Below, one piece after another: positions 6,778-14,414 of a DNA stretch of 15,436 nt. Source of the DNA: JAJPXC01 sp964562375 (GTDB lineage: Bacteria; Bacteroidota; Bacteroidia; Bacteroidales; Muribaculaceae); NCBI GenBank assembly GCA_964562375.1, contig CAZLSW010000073.1, forward strand, positions 1 through 15,436. The letters are read 5' to 3'. How positions within the stretch are numbered: position 1 is the first letter of the stretch; the number at the start of each line of letters is the position of its first letter. A program made the position numbers and the translations under genes. The notes under the pieces are model-generated. The model searched no databases, was not told the origin of the DNA, and was given only the letters and a program-made list of their open reading frames with translations.

Positions 6778-7001
6778 AGCTCCCTCGAGCCCTCGAGCCC
6801 TCGAAAAAGTCGTGTCCTCGTGCCCTCGAGAAAGTCGTTAACTCGTGCATTCGTGCATTCGTGCATTCGGGAAAGTCGTTAATTCGCGTATTCGTGCATT
6901 CGTGCATTCGAGAAATCACCAGGAGCCTAAAAACTAAAAACTAGAAACTAAAAAACTAGAAACTAGAAACTAGAAACTAGAAACTAAAAAACTAGAAACT
7001 T
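6778..7001 (+). repeat. Composite short-word repeat leader upstream of the 50-aa gene
   Basis: Three word families run in order: CCTCGAGC units (6781-6805 region), then CGTGCATT units punctuated by GAAAGTCGTTAA linkers (to about 6915), then AACTAGAAACT/AAAAACT units (about 6928-7000). The tract ends just before the ATG at 7012. The 6608-7011 spacer holds this tract plus the presumed korD promoter region and no other gene. Confidence 0.85.
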
Positions 7002-7011
7002 TATACCCACT

Positions 7012-7164
7012 ATGGACTCAACATTACTCTGGATCGTAGAATGGCTCGCGATTGGCGGGTTGATAGGATTGACCTCCTGGGCCGGGCACGCTATCGAGCG
7101 TGGCCGAAAGTTGACCGCCCAACGTCGCGCTCAAACCGTTAGGCAGCCCGCGCGCCGACGCTAA
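7012..7164 (+). CDS. Small membrane protein (50 aa), uncharacterised
   Basis: The reading frame starts MDSTLLWIVEWLAIGG and ends with a strongly basic tail, QRRAQTVRQPARRR. A hydrophobic stretch at about residues 5-24 could span the membrane once, leaving the Arg-rich tail in the cytoplasm. I do not recognise a family. Layout, size and tail resemble the 57-residue protein at 357, and both follow the same class of repeat leader. The codons are GC-rich like those of neighbouring genes, while the flanks are AT-rich, which supports coding. No Shine-Dalgarno is seen. The acyl-CoA synthetase downstream has its own promoter, so this gene may be transcribed separately. Alternative: a chance frame. 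Confidence 0.55.
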   Translation: MDSTLLWIVEWLAIGGLIGLTSWAGHAIERGRKLTAQRRAQTVRQPARRR

Positions 7165-7211
7165 TTTTGGCACATTTTTGGCATAAATGTGAAAAAAAGT
7201 GGCCGGATGTG

Positions 7212-7242
7212 ATTGTGCGTTGCATAATTTTTACTAATTTTG
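7212..7242 (+). promoter_or_regulatory. Bacteroidota-type sigma-70 promoter for the acyl-CoA synthetase
   Basis: The -7 element TAATTTTG at 7235-7242 fits the Bacteroidota consensus TAnnTTTG exactly. ATTG at 7212-7215 lies 19 nt upstream, fitting the -33 TTTG box with one mismatch. The ATG is 40 bp downstream. A 15-bp dyad, TGTGAA-CGT-TTCACA (7241-7255), overlaps the expected transcription start and could be an operator. Confidence 0.65.
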
Positions 7243-7282
7243 TGAACGTTTCACAAACCCCATAATCTTACCATTAAATCGA

Positions 7283-8935
7283 ATGGCGCATTCCATTAAT
7301 AAGATAATCCTCGACTCTCTCCGCCAAAATTGGGACAATCTGGCCCTCACCAACTTCAAGGGCGTATCTCTGCAATACCGCGACGTGGCACGTCGCATGG
7401 TAAAGATGCACCTGCTGTTCAAAAACACCGGTATCCAGCCCGGCGACCGAATCGCCGTATGCGGTAAAAACTCGGCTCAATGGGCCGTGGCTTTCTTCGC
7501 CACTATCACTTATGGAGCTGTGGTTGTACCGATCCTGCATGAGTTCAAACCCGACAATATCCACCATCTTGTCAACCATTCCGAGTCGAAGCTCCTTTTC
7601 GCCGACAGCGGCACCTGGGAGAACCTCGACCCCGAGGCTATGCCCAACCTTGAGGGTGCCATCCTCCTCGACGACTTCTCCCTGCTCCTGTCGCGTAGCG
7701 AGCGCCTCGACGATGCCCGCGCCCACCTCAACGAGCTCTTCGGAAAGGAATATCCCGAGCGTTTCACCCCCGACGATCTCCATTTCCATATCGACCATCC
7801 CGAGGACCTGATGTTGTTGAACTACACCTCTGGTTCCACCGGCTTCTCTAAAGGCGTTATGCTCCCCGCTCGCACCCTCTGGAGCAATTGCCAATACTGC
7901 TTGGACAACCTCAAGTGGCTCAAGCCCGGCGACGCCCTGGTGTCGATGCTCCCCATGGCCCACATGTACGGCCTTATGGTGGAGGTGATATTCCCATTCT
8001 GCCGCGGCTGCCATATCTGCTTCCTCACCCGCGTGCCCTCGCCCAAGATCATCATGGACGCCTTCGCCCAGGTAAGGCCCAAGCTTATCGTCACCGTGCC
8101 GCTGATTATCGAAAAGATCATCAAGACCAAGGTGTTCCCCTTGCTCGAAAAGCCACTGATGAAGCTCTTGCTCCACGTGCCTTACGTCGACGACCGCCTG
8201 CTGGGCAAAATCAAAGAGAAACTCGACGAAACCTTCGGCGGCAACGTCCACGAGATCATCATCGGTGGAGCAGCCCTCAACAAGGAAGTTGAGGCCTTCC
8301 TGCGCCGTATCGGATTCCACTACACCAATGGCTACGGCATGACCGAGTGCGCCCCGCTCATCTCCTACGCCCCCTGGGAGGAGGCCCGCATGGGCTCTTG
8401 TGGCCGCACCGTCGACCGCATGAAGATCAAGGTCGACTCCCCCGATCCCTACGCTGTCCCCGGCGTGCTGTGGGTGAAGGGCGACAACGTGATGCACGGC
8501 TACTACAAGAACCAGGAAGCCACCGACGCCGTGATGAAGGACGGCTGGATGAACACCGGCGACATCTGCACCATCGACCGCGATGGGTACATCTACCTGC
8601 GTGGCCGCGACAAGAATATGATTCTCGGCCCCTCGGGCCAAAACATCTATCCCGAGGAGATCGAGCAGAAGCTCAACAACCTCCCCTACGTGCAGGAATC
8701 GGTCGTGATTGACGAGGACAACGCCCTTGTCGCACTGATTTACCCCGACCTGGAGAACGCCGAGCGCCAAGGTATCGACGACGCCCAGATGCGCACGATA
8801 ATGGATGAGAACATCGTCGCCCTCAACAAGGAGCTCCCCGCCTACTCCCAAGTGAAGCGCTACCGCATCTACCACGAGGAATTTGAGAAGACCCCCAAGC
8901 GCTCCATCAAGCGCTATTTGTATCAAAGAAAATAA
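7283..8935 (+). CDS. AMP-binding acyl-CoA synthetase (long-chain fatty acid--CoA ligase type)
   Basis: This 550-residue member of the ANL adenylate-forming family activates a carboxylic acid, probably a fatty acid, to acyl-AMP and then acyl-CoA. Visible motifs are the P-loop YTSGSTGFSKG (181-191), the acyl-adenylate motif NGYGMTE (349-355), GWMNTGD (421-427), and the hinge GRDKNMI (441-447) followed by GPSGQNIYPEEIE. The C-terminal PKRSIKR (538-544) carries the likely catalytic Lys (K543). Length and motif order match long-chain acyl-CoA synthetases, though carrier-protein acylation is possible for this family. No signal peptide is visible, so it is cytosolic or membrane-peripheral. It has its own promoter 40-70 bp upstream and no close operon partner. 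Substrate chain length cannot be read from sequence. Confidence 0.92.
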   Translation: MAHSINKIILDSLRQNWDNLALTNFKGVSLQYRDVARRMVKMHLLFKNTGIQPGDRIAVCGKNSAQWAVAFFATITYGAVVVPILHEFKPDNIHHLVNHSESKLLFADSGTWENLDPEAMPNLEGAILLDDFSLLLSRSERLDDARAHLNELFGKEYPERFTPDDLHFHIDHPEDLMLLNYTSGSTGFSKGVMLPARTLWSNCQYCLDNLKWLKPGDALVSMLPMAHMYGLMVEVIFPFCRGCHICFLTRVPSPKIIMDAFAQVRPKLIVTVPLIIEKIIKTKVFPLLEKPLMKLLLHVPYVDDRLLGKIKEKLDETFGGNVHEIIIGGAALNKEVEAFLRRIGFHYTNGYGMTECAPLISYAPWEEARMGSCGRTVDRMKIKVDSPDPYAVPGVLWVKGDNVMHGYYKNQEATDAVMKDGWMNTGDICTIDRDGYIYLRGRDKNMILGPSGQNIYPEEIEQKLNNLPYVQESVVIDEDNALVALIYPDLENAERQGIDDAQMRTIMDENIVALNKELPAYSQVKRYRIYHEEFEKTPKRSIKRYLYQRK

Positions 8936-8936
8936 A

Positions 8937-9071
8937 GTCGTTAGTTGTTATCGTCAACTTGTGTATTCGCGCCCTCGTGCATTCGTGCATTCGAGTATTC
9001 GTGCATTCGAATACCCCATTAACATTCCCCCCCCTCAACTAACAACTAACAACTAAAAAACTAAAAACTAT
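8937..9071 (+). repeat. Composite short-word repeat leader upstream of the outer-membrane gene
   Basis: This tract follows the 6778-7001 design: AGTCGTTA linker words, then CGTGCATTCG and GAGTATTCG units (about 8960-9010), a run of eight C residues (9027-9034), then AACAACT and AAAAACT units up to 9070. The ATG lies at 9080. No gene or promoter box is seen within. Confidence 0.85.
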
Positions 9072-9079
9072 AAAGAGCT

Positions 9080-9817
9080 ATGAACCTCAAAGCAATCCTG
9101 GCATCGGTGGCCCTGGCTGCCATCGCGATGCCCGCGTCAAGCCAGATCTTCTGGTCGTCGGAGTACCCCAAAGAGCGCCCCGTGGAAGTAGGTATCCACG
9201 CCGGCTTGAACGTTGCTTACATGAGCGACGCCAATTACGACTACTGGGGAAATTCTTACTACAACGACGACACAACCGACCCCATCGCCGGTTTCCACGC
9301 CGGCCTTGACCTCAAAATAGCTATTACCCGCACCTTCTACATCAACACCGGTTGCTACGCCTCGATGAAAGGCGGCACTTGGAAAGCTTGGGGCGACGAA
9401 CTCCAGAACGCTCCCCAATACAAGGAGACAGTGCGGCCCATCTACCTCGACATCCCCTTGCTGTTCACCTACCGCATGATCATCAACGACAACAACTCGA
9501 TTGATCTCGGCCTTGGCCCCTACTTCGCTATCGGCGTAGGCGGTAAGTGGAAAGAGGAGAACCGCATCACCGGTATCAACGACTACGACGGCGACTTCTT
9601 CTCCAACGAGAACCACACCCGCAACTTCGACTGCGGCGTGCAGTTCAACATCGGCTGGAACTACCAGTACTTCTACCTAGGCCTTGGCTTCCAAGCCGGT
9701 TGCGTAAAGGTGTTCAAGGACTACACCTATCAAGCCGACAACGGCCAATGGTATGAGACAGGCTCCAGCCTCTACAACACCAACTTCATGATCACCGTCG
9801 GCGCCCGCCTCTTCTAA
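9080..9817 (+). CDS. Outer-membrane beta-barrel protein (PorT-like family)
   Basis: This 245-residue protein has a signal peptide, MNLKAILASVALAAIAMPAS, with likely cleavage after about residue 21. Alternating aromatic/hydrophobic beta-strands follow, such as VEVGIHAGLNVAYM (36-49), GFHAGLDLKIAI (71-82), IDLGLGPYFAIGVGG (141-155) and FYLGLGFQAGC (198-208). It ends in Phe (ITVGARLF), a usual outer-membrane insertion signal. This fits the small barrel proteins of Bacteroidota called outer-membrane beta-barrel or PorT family. The specific role is unknown. It stands alone on the + strand between two repeat-rich spacers, so it may be monocistronic. Translation is preceded by a weak purine stretch (AAAGAG). 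Codon use is like that of its neighbours. Confidence 0.85.
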   Translation: MNLKAILASVALAAIAMPASSQIFWSSEYPKERPVEVGIHAGLNVAYMSDANYDYWGNSYYNDDTTDPIAGFHAGLDLKIAITRTFYINTGCYASMKGGTWKAWGDELQNAPQYKETVRPIYLDIPLLFTYRMIINDNNSIDLGLGPYFAIGVGGKWKEENRITGINDYDGDFFSNENHTRNFDCGVQFNIGWNYQYFYLGLGFQAGCVKVFKDYTYQADNGQWYETGSSLYNTNFMITVGARLF

Positions 9818-9826
9818 CCAATCTTT

Positions 9827-9876
9827 CGATCGTTCGATTGTCGAGTATTCGTGTACTCGTGCATTCGTGTAATCGA
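9827..9876 (+). repeat. CGTGCATTCG-type word repeats before glgB
   Basis: The short spacer between the outer-membrane gene and glgB consists largely of TCGATCGTTCGATTG followed by GAGTATTCGTG, TACTCGTG, CATTCGTG and TAATCG words. It uses the same vocabulary as the leaders at 6778 and 8937 but lacks their ACTAAAAACT section. Confidence 0.75.
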
Positions 9877-9905
9877 AAAAACACCTTTCACTTAAAATTT
9901 TGCTT

Positions 9906-11981
9906 ATGCTTCCAATCATAAAAAACGACCCCTGGCTCGAGCCTTACAAGGACGCTATCGAGGGCCGACACAACGACGCCCTGCGTAAAGAAGCCGACCT
10001 CACCAACAACGGCCAGCAGACGCTCAACGACTTCGCCAACGCCCACCACTACTTCGGCCTCCATCCCACCGACACCGGCTGGGTGTTCCGCGAGTGGGCC
10101 CCTAACGCTACCGAGATCTTCCTCGTGGGCGACTTCTCCCGTTGGAAGGAGATGGCCAAATACCGCCTCAAAAAGAAACCCAACGGCGTGTGGGAGATCA
10201 AGCTGAAGCCCGACGACCTCAAGCATGGTCAGCTCTATAAGATGCATGTGAAATGGGAAGGCGGCGAAGGCGAGCGCATCCCCGCCTACGCCCAGCGCGT
10301 GATTCAGGACGACAACACCCACATCTTCTCGGCCCAAGTTTACGCTCCCGAGGCCCCTTATAAGTGGAAGGTAAAGAAATTCACCCCCGACACGCGTCCC
10401 CTGCTCATCTACGAGTGCCACATCGGCATGGCCCAGGATCGCGAGGGAGTGGGCACCTACACCGAGTTCCGCGAGAACATCCTCCCCCGTATCCACAAGG
10501 ACGGCTACAACGCCATCCAGATTATGGCCATCCAAGAGCACCCCTACTACGGGTCGTTCGGCTATCACGTGTCGAGCTTCTTCGCCCCCTCGAGCCGATT
10601 CGGTACCCCTGACGAGCTCAAAGCCCTTATCGACGAAGCCCACAAGCTCGGTATCGCCGTGATTATGGATATCGTCCACTCCCACGCCGTGAAGAACGAG
10701 GTGGAAGGCTTGGGACGCCTTGACGGAAGCTACAACCAATACTTCTACGGCGACGGACGCCGCGAGCATCCCGCTTGGGACTCCCTCTGCTTCGACTACG
10801 GCAAAAACGAGGTGCTTCACTTCCTGCTGAGCAATTGTAAATACTGGCTCGAGGAATTCCACTTCGACGGCTTCCGTTTCGACGGCGTCACTTCGATGCT
10901 TTACTATAACCACGGTCTGGGACAGGCTTTCGGCTCCTACGGCGACTACTACAACGGTGGCCAGGACACCAACGCCATCACCTACCTTACGCTCGCCAAC
11001 AAGCTCATCCACGAGATCAACCCCAAGGCCATCACAATCGCCGAGGAGATGAGCGGTATGCCCGGTCTGGCAATCCCCGTGGCTGATGGCGGCATCGGTT
11101 TCGACTATCGCATGGCCATGGGCATCCCCGACTACTGGATCAAGACCCTCAAAGAGAAAAAGGACGAGGATTGGCATCCCACCTCGATATTCTGGGAGCT
11201 TACCAACCGCCGAGCCGACGAGAAGACCATCTCCTACGTCGAGAGCCACGACCAGGCCCTCGTAGGCGACAAAACCGTCATCTTCCGCTTGATCGACGAC
11301 CAGATGTACTGGCACATGACCGTGGGCGACACCAACGCCGCGGTTACCCGAGGCATCGCCCTCCACAAGATGATCCGCCTCGTCACACTCGCCACTATCA
11401 ACGGCGGCTACCTGAACTTCATGGGAAACGAGTTCGGCCATCCCGAGTGGATCGACTTCCCCCGCGAGGGAAACGGCTGGAGCTACAAGTACGCCCGTCG
11501 TCAGTGGGATCTGGTCGACCGTCAGGATCTTCAATACCGCTACCTCAACGACTGGGACAACGCCATGATCGGCCTGGTAAGCTCGGTGTTCAACTTCCAG
11601 GCCCTCCCCGTCGAGAAGCTTTGGGAGAAGGATTCCGACCAAGTGCTCGCCTTCATGCGCGGCGACCTGGTGTTCGTGTTCAACTTCAGCCCCTTCCGCT
11701 CGTTCAACGACTACGGTTTCCTCGCCCCCATCGGCGAATACGACGTGGTGCTCTCCAGCGACAATCCACGTTTCGGTGGCTTTGGCAATATTGACGAGAA
11801 GGTATCCCACCACACTGTCTTCGACGGCCTCTACTCGCCCCTGGGCAAGGAATGGTTGAAGCTCTACCTGCCCGCTCGCTCATGCATGGTGCTGAAATTG
11901 CGCCGCCCCGAGCCGATGAAACGAGGTCCAAGAACCAAGTCCGACGTCAAGTCCGCTCCCAAGCCCCGCGCCAAGAAATGA
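9906..11981 (+). CDS. glgB: 1,4-alpha-glucan branching enzyme, eukaryote-like (GH13_8 type)
   Basis: This 691-residue enzyme cuts alpha-1,4-glucan chains and rejoins them through alpha-1,6 links, making branched glycogen in the cytoplasm. An N-terminal CBM48 region (about 45-140) includes FREWAPNATEIFLVGDFSRW. The GH13 barrel follows, with DIVHSH (255-260), DGFRFDGVTSM (nucleophile D326), ITIAEEMSGMPG (acid/base E380) and YVESHDQALVGDKT (D449). The wording of the last two motifs is that of the plant/fungal-type subfamily rather than of E. coli GlgB; this is recalled knowledge. A C-terminal beta domain ends near 665. A Lys/Arg/Pro-rich tail (669-691) follows and is unusual. I chose the ATG at 9906 over a TTG two codons earlier. 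The stop overlaps aroC as ATGA, implying coupled translation with chorismate synthase, which has no obvious functional link. Confidence 0.93.
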   Translation: MLPIIKNDPWLEPYKDAIEGRHNDALRKEADLTNNGQQTLNDFANAHHYFGLHPTDTGWVFREWAPNATEIFLVGDFSRWKEMAKYRLKKKPNGVWEIKLKPDDLKHGQLYKMHVKWEGGEGERIPAYAQRVIQDDNTHIFSAQVYAPEAPYKWKVKKFTPDTRPLLIYECHIGMAQDREGVGTYTEFRENILPRIHKDGYNAIQIMAIQEHPYYGSFGYHVSSFFAPSSRFGTPDELKALIDEAHKLGIAVIMDIVHSHAVKNEVEGLGRLDGSYNQYFYGDGRREHPAWDSLCFDYGKNEVLHFLLSNCKYWLEEFHFDGFRFDGVTSMLYYNHGLGQAFGSYGDYYNGGQDTNAITYLTLANKLIHEINPKAITIAEEMSGMPGLAIPVADGGIGFDYRMAMGIPDYWIKTLKEKKDEDWHPTSIFWELTNRRADEKTISYVESHDQALVGDKTVIFRLIDDQMYWHMTVGDTNAAVTRGIALHKMIRLVTLATINGGYLNFMGNEFGHPEWIDFPREGNGWSYKYARRQWDLVDRQDLQYRYLNDWDNAMIGLVSSVFNFQALPVEKLWEKDSDQVLAFMRGDLVFVFNFSPFRSFNDYGFLAPIGEYDVVLSSDNPRFGGFGNIDEKVSHHTVFDGLYSPLGKEWLKLYLPARSCMVLKLRRPEPMKRGPRTKSDVKSAPKPRAKK

Positions 11982-13051
11982 ACACGTTCGGACGCATATT
12001 CTCCTTCACCACATTCGGTGAGAGCCACGGCCCCGCGATCGGTGGCGTGATCGACGGCATGCCCTCGGGGTTGCATGTCGACCTCGACCGCGTGCAAGCC
12101 GAGCTCGACCGCCGTCGCCCCGGTCAAAGCGCCCTTACCACCGCAAGAGATGAAAAGGACCGCGTGGAGATCCTCTCCGGTTTGTTCGAGGGGATCACCA
12201 CCGGCACCTCAATAGGTTTCATCGTGCGCAACGCCGACCAGCACTCCCGCGACTACGAGGAGATGCGCACCATCTACCGCCCATCCCATGCCGATTACAC
12301 CTACGACATGAAGTATGGCCTGCGCGACCACCGCGGAGGCGGACGCTCCTCGGCACGCGAGAATATCAGCCGCGTCGTCGCTGGCGCTTTCGCCCGTCAA
12401 GCCCTTGAAACAATGGGTGTTACAGTCTATGCCTACACATCCCAAGTGGGTGATATCGCCCTCGACAAGGACTATACCAAATACGACCCCGCGCTTATCG
12501 AAACCAACCCCGTACGTTGCCCCGACCCTGCCACTGCCGAGCGCATGGCCGAGCTGATCAAGCAGGTGAAGGCCGACGGCGACACTATCGGCGGCGTGAT
12601 CACCTGCGTGGTAAAGGGAGTGCCTGCGGGGTGGGGTGAACCTATCTACGGCAAACTCAACGCCCGCTTGGCCGACGCCATGCTCTCGATCAACGCCGTC
12701 AAAGGCTTCGAGTTGGGTATGGGCTTCGACGGCGTGTCGCATCGCGGCAGCGAGATGAACGACGCTTTTGTCCCCGGTGGCAAGGGAATCACCACCCTCT
12801 CCAACAACTCCGGAGGCATCCAAGGAGGCATCTCCAACGGCGAGGACATCTACTTTCGCGTCGCCTTCAAGCCCGTGGCCACCCTGCTGAAAGAGGTGGT
12901 GACTGTCGACCGCGACGGTCACGGTACGCTGCTCAAGGCCCGAGGTCGCCACGACCCATGTGTGCTTCCACGCGCGGTGCCAGTGGTGGAGGCCATGACC
13001 TGCGCCACACTCCTCGACGCCGCCCTTTTGGCCCGCACCACCCGCATCTGA
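11978..13051 (+). CDS. aroC: Chorismate synthase
   Basis: This 357-residue enzyme converts 5-enolpyruvylshikimate-3-phosphate to chorismate, the last shared step of aromatic amino acid synthesis, using reduced FMN. The three family signatures are visible: GESHGPAIGGVIDGMPSG (14-31), DHRGGGRSSARE (117-128) and the C-terminal RHDPCVLPRAVPVVEAM (324-340). The length is normal. The frame is open further upstream, but the ATG at 11978 gives the family's usual N-terminus (MNTFGRIF) and forms the ATGA overlap with glgB. Its TGA shares one base with the ATG of the radical SAM gene. The three genes are therefore almost certainly cotranscribed from upstream of glgB. Confidence 0.97.
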   Translation: MNTFGRIFSFTTFGESHGPAIGGVIDGMPSGLHVDLDRVQAELDRRRPGQSALTTARDEKDRVEILSGLFEGITTGTSIGFIVRNADQHSRDYEEMRTIYRPSHADYTYDMKYGLRDHRGGGRSSARENISRVVAGAFARQALETMGVTVYAYTSQVGDIALDKDYTKYDPALIETNPVRCPDPATAERMAELIKQVKADGDTIGGVITCVVKGVPAGWGEPIYGKLNARLADAMLSINAVKGFELGMGFDGVSHRGSEMNDAFVPGGKGITTLSNNSGGIQGGISNGEDIYFRVAFKPVATLLKEVVTVDRDGHGTLLKARGRHDPCVLPRAVPVVEAMTCATLLDAALLARTTRI

Positions 13052-14082
13052 TGGGCCAATTTTACACCACATACGCCGAATTTCTGGCCAAGCACTTCCC
13101 CTGGAAGATGCAAAAACTGTCGGTCGACATCGGCGCCACATGTCCCAACCGCGACGGCCGCATCGGTCGTGGCGGTTGCGCGTATTGCACCAATCGCTCA
13201 TTCGTCCCCGCGTATTGCTCCCCGGCCGATTCCGTCACCGAGCAACTTCGCAAAGGAAAGGAATTCTTTGGCCGCAAATACCCCGATATGCGCTATCTTG
13301 CCTATTTTCAAGCCCATACGTCTACCGACCAACCCATCGACCGATTCCTCGCTTGCGTTCGGGAAGCCTTGACGGTTGAAGGCGTAGAGGGAATCATTAT
13401 CGGCACGCGGCCCGACTGTATGCCGCAAGCCTTATTGGAAGAATTGGCTCGATTGGACACATGGGTGATGATCGAGTACGGCGCCGAGTCCTCCCGCGAT
13501 GACACCCTTGCCCGGGTCAACCGTTGCCACACCTGGGCCGACACCGTCGACGCCGTCCAGCGCACAGCCGCCGCCGGCATCCCCGTGGGGCTGCATCTAA
13601 TCGCCGGACTCCCCGGCGAGACCCTCGACGACGCACTCCAGACTGTCCGCCTCGCCTGCCAGCTCCCCATCTCCGTCCTCAAGCTCCACCAGCTCCAAAT
13701 CCTCCGCGGCACCCCCCTCGCTCAAGTAGGAGGTCCCGCCGTGTCGGCGGGACAGAATCAAGTAGGAGGTCCCGCCGTGTCGGCGGGACAGCATCAAGTA
13801 GGAAGTTCCGCCGTGTCGGCGGGACAGAATCAAGTAGGAAGTCCCGCCGTGCCGGCGGGACAGAATCAAGTAGGAAGTCCCGCCGTGCCGGCGGGACAGA
13901 TTCTTTCCCTCGACCACTACCTTCACTTCTGCGCCCGCGTCGCCCGCCTCGTCCCCCGCACGATCGCCATCGACCGCTGGGTAAGCTCCGCCCCCGACGC
14001 CCTCCTCCTCGCCCCCCGCTGGGGCCTCAAAAACTACCAATTCACCCACCTCCTCCACCGCCTCCTCGCCAACACTAAGTAG
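13051..14082 (+). CDS. Radical SAM protein, TIGR01212 (YhcC-like) family, with inserted 12-residue repeats
   Basis: This 343-residue protein is a radical SAM enzyme of the YhcC-like family, whose substrate I do not know. The cluster-binding cysteines are C31, C43 and C46 in GATCPNRDGRIGRGGCAYC (28-46). Further family segments include GIIIGTRPDCMP (114-125), IEYGAESS (141-148), HLIAGLPGET (182-191) and the C-terminal LLAPRWGLKNYQFTHLL. The ATG shares one base with the aroC stop (TGATG). Residues 225-283 are five copies of a 12-residue unit (QVGSPAVPAGQN and variants) encoded by a 36-bp palindromic repeat. They sit where relatives have a short loop before the SLDHYLHF helix. The stop codon (TAG, 14080-14082) lies within the first unit of a second array of the same repeat. 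The core motifs are intact, so the enzyme may still work. Confidence 0.9.
   Translation: MGQFYTTYAEFLAKHFPWKMQKLSVDIGATCPNRDGRIGRGGCAYCTNRSFVPAYCSPADSVTEQLRKGKEFFGRKYPDMRYLAYFQAHTSTDQPIDRFLACVREALTVEGVEGIIIGTRPDCMPQALLEELARLDTWVMIEYGAESSRDDTLARVNRCHTWADTVDAVQRTAAAGIPVGLHLIAGLPGETLDDALQTVRLACQLPISVLKLHQLQILRGTPLAQVGGPAVSAGQNQVGGPAVSAGQHQVGSSAVSAGQNQVGSPAVPAGQNQVGSPAVPAGQILSLDHYLHFCARVARLVPRTIAIDRWVSSAPDALLLAPRWGLKNYQFTHLLHRLLANTK
13723..13902 (+). repeat. In-frame array of five 36-bp palindromic units within the radical SAM gene
   Basis: Five head-to-tail units of exactly 36 bp, with no spacer, lie inside the coding region. Each contains a hairpin, GTCCCGCCG / CGGCGGGAC, with a 3-nt loop (TGT or TGC), and the linker AGAATCAAGTAGGA. 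Units differ by a few bases (loop T/C, GGA/GAA, AAT/CAT, and one CCCG to TCCG). The period is 12 codons, so the reading frame is kept. There are no unique spacers, so it is not a CRISPR array. Confidence 0.95.
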
Positions 14083-14233
14083 GAAGTCCCACCGTGCCAG
14101 CGGGACAGAATCAAGTAGGAAGTCCCACCGTGTCGGCGGGACAGAATCAAGTAGGAAGTCCCGCCGTGTCGGCGGGACAGCATCAAGTAGGAAGTCCCGC
14201 CGTGCCGGCGGGACAGAATCAAGTAGGAGGTCC
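14077..14233 (+). repeat. Second array of the 36-bp palindromic unit, overlapping the gene end
   Basis: Four full units at 14077-14220 and a partial fifth (AAGTAGGAGGTCC) match the array inside the radical SAM gene. The first two have CCCACC in place of CCCGCC, weakening the hairpin. The array enters the gene in a different frame from the internal array, so AAG TAG is read as Lys-stop and the repeat itself ends the protein. Confidence 0.95.
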
Positions 14234-14282
14234 GGCCCCCCTTGGACTGCCATCACCATGTGCCCCCGCCCTCAAGAGAAGG

Positions 14283-14316
14283 GACCCCGGGGTGCCCTCG
14301 CCCCGACACCACAATT
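14283..14316 (+). repeat. GC-rich direct repeat, left copy
   Basis: This stretch includes CGGGGTGCCCTCGCCCCGAC and is closely similar to 14951-14986. The two copies bracket the inverted-repeat element. The significance is unknown. Confidence 0.5.
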
Positions 14317-14414
14317 TCTTTCGCTTCTTTTATTTCTTCCTCTTTCTTAGTGAAAAATCTCTTTCTTGGGACACTCACCAAGAACCCGTAATAAATGAAA
14401 GAAAAATCTCAGAA

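Noticed and set aside
7274..8926. Antisense open frame of 550 codons opposite the acyl-CoA synthetase
   Set aside because: It covers the same span as the real gene and has a biased, featureless composition. It is explained by third-position GC bias of the sense gene.
9900..9905. TTG at 9900 as the glgB start
   Set aside because: An ATG two codons later (9906) gives a normal N-terminus, and nothing favours the rarer start codon.
9888..11813. Antisense open frame of 641 codons opposite glgB
   Set aside because: It mirrors a strongly supported enzyme with all catalytic motifs. Its Val/Gly/Glu/His-rich translation is the usual shadow of GC-rich codon bias, and it has no recognisable domain.
13723..14233. 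The 36-bp units as a CRISPR array
   Set aside because: Units are head-to-tail with no unique spacers, they lie in frame inside a gene, and no cas genes are nearby.
13597..14259. 220-codon - strand frame of repeated RRHGGTSYL-type units
   Set aside because: It is the reverse reading of the 36-bp array plus antisense of the radical SAM gene. Its regularity comes from the DNA repeat, not from a protein family.
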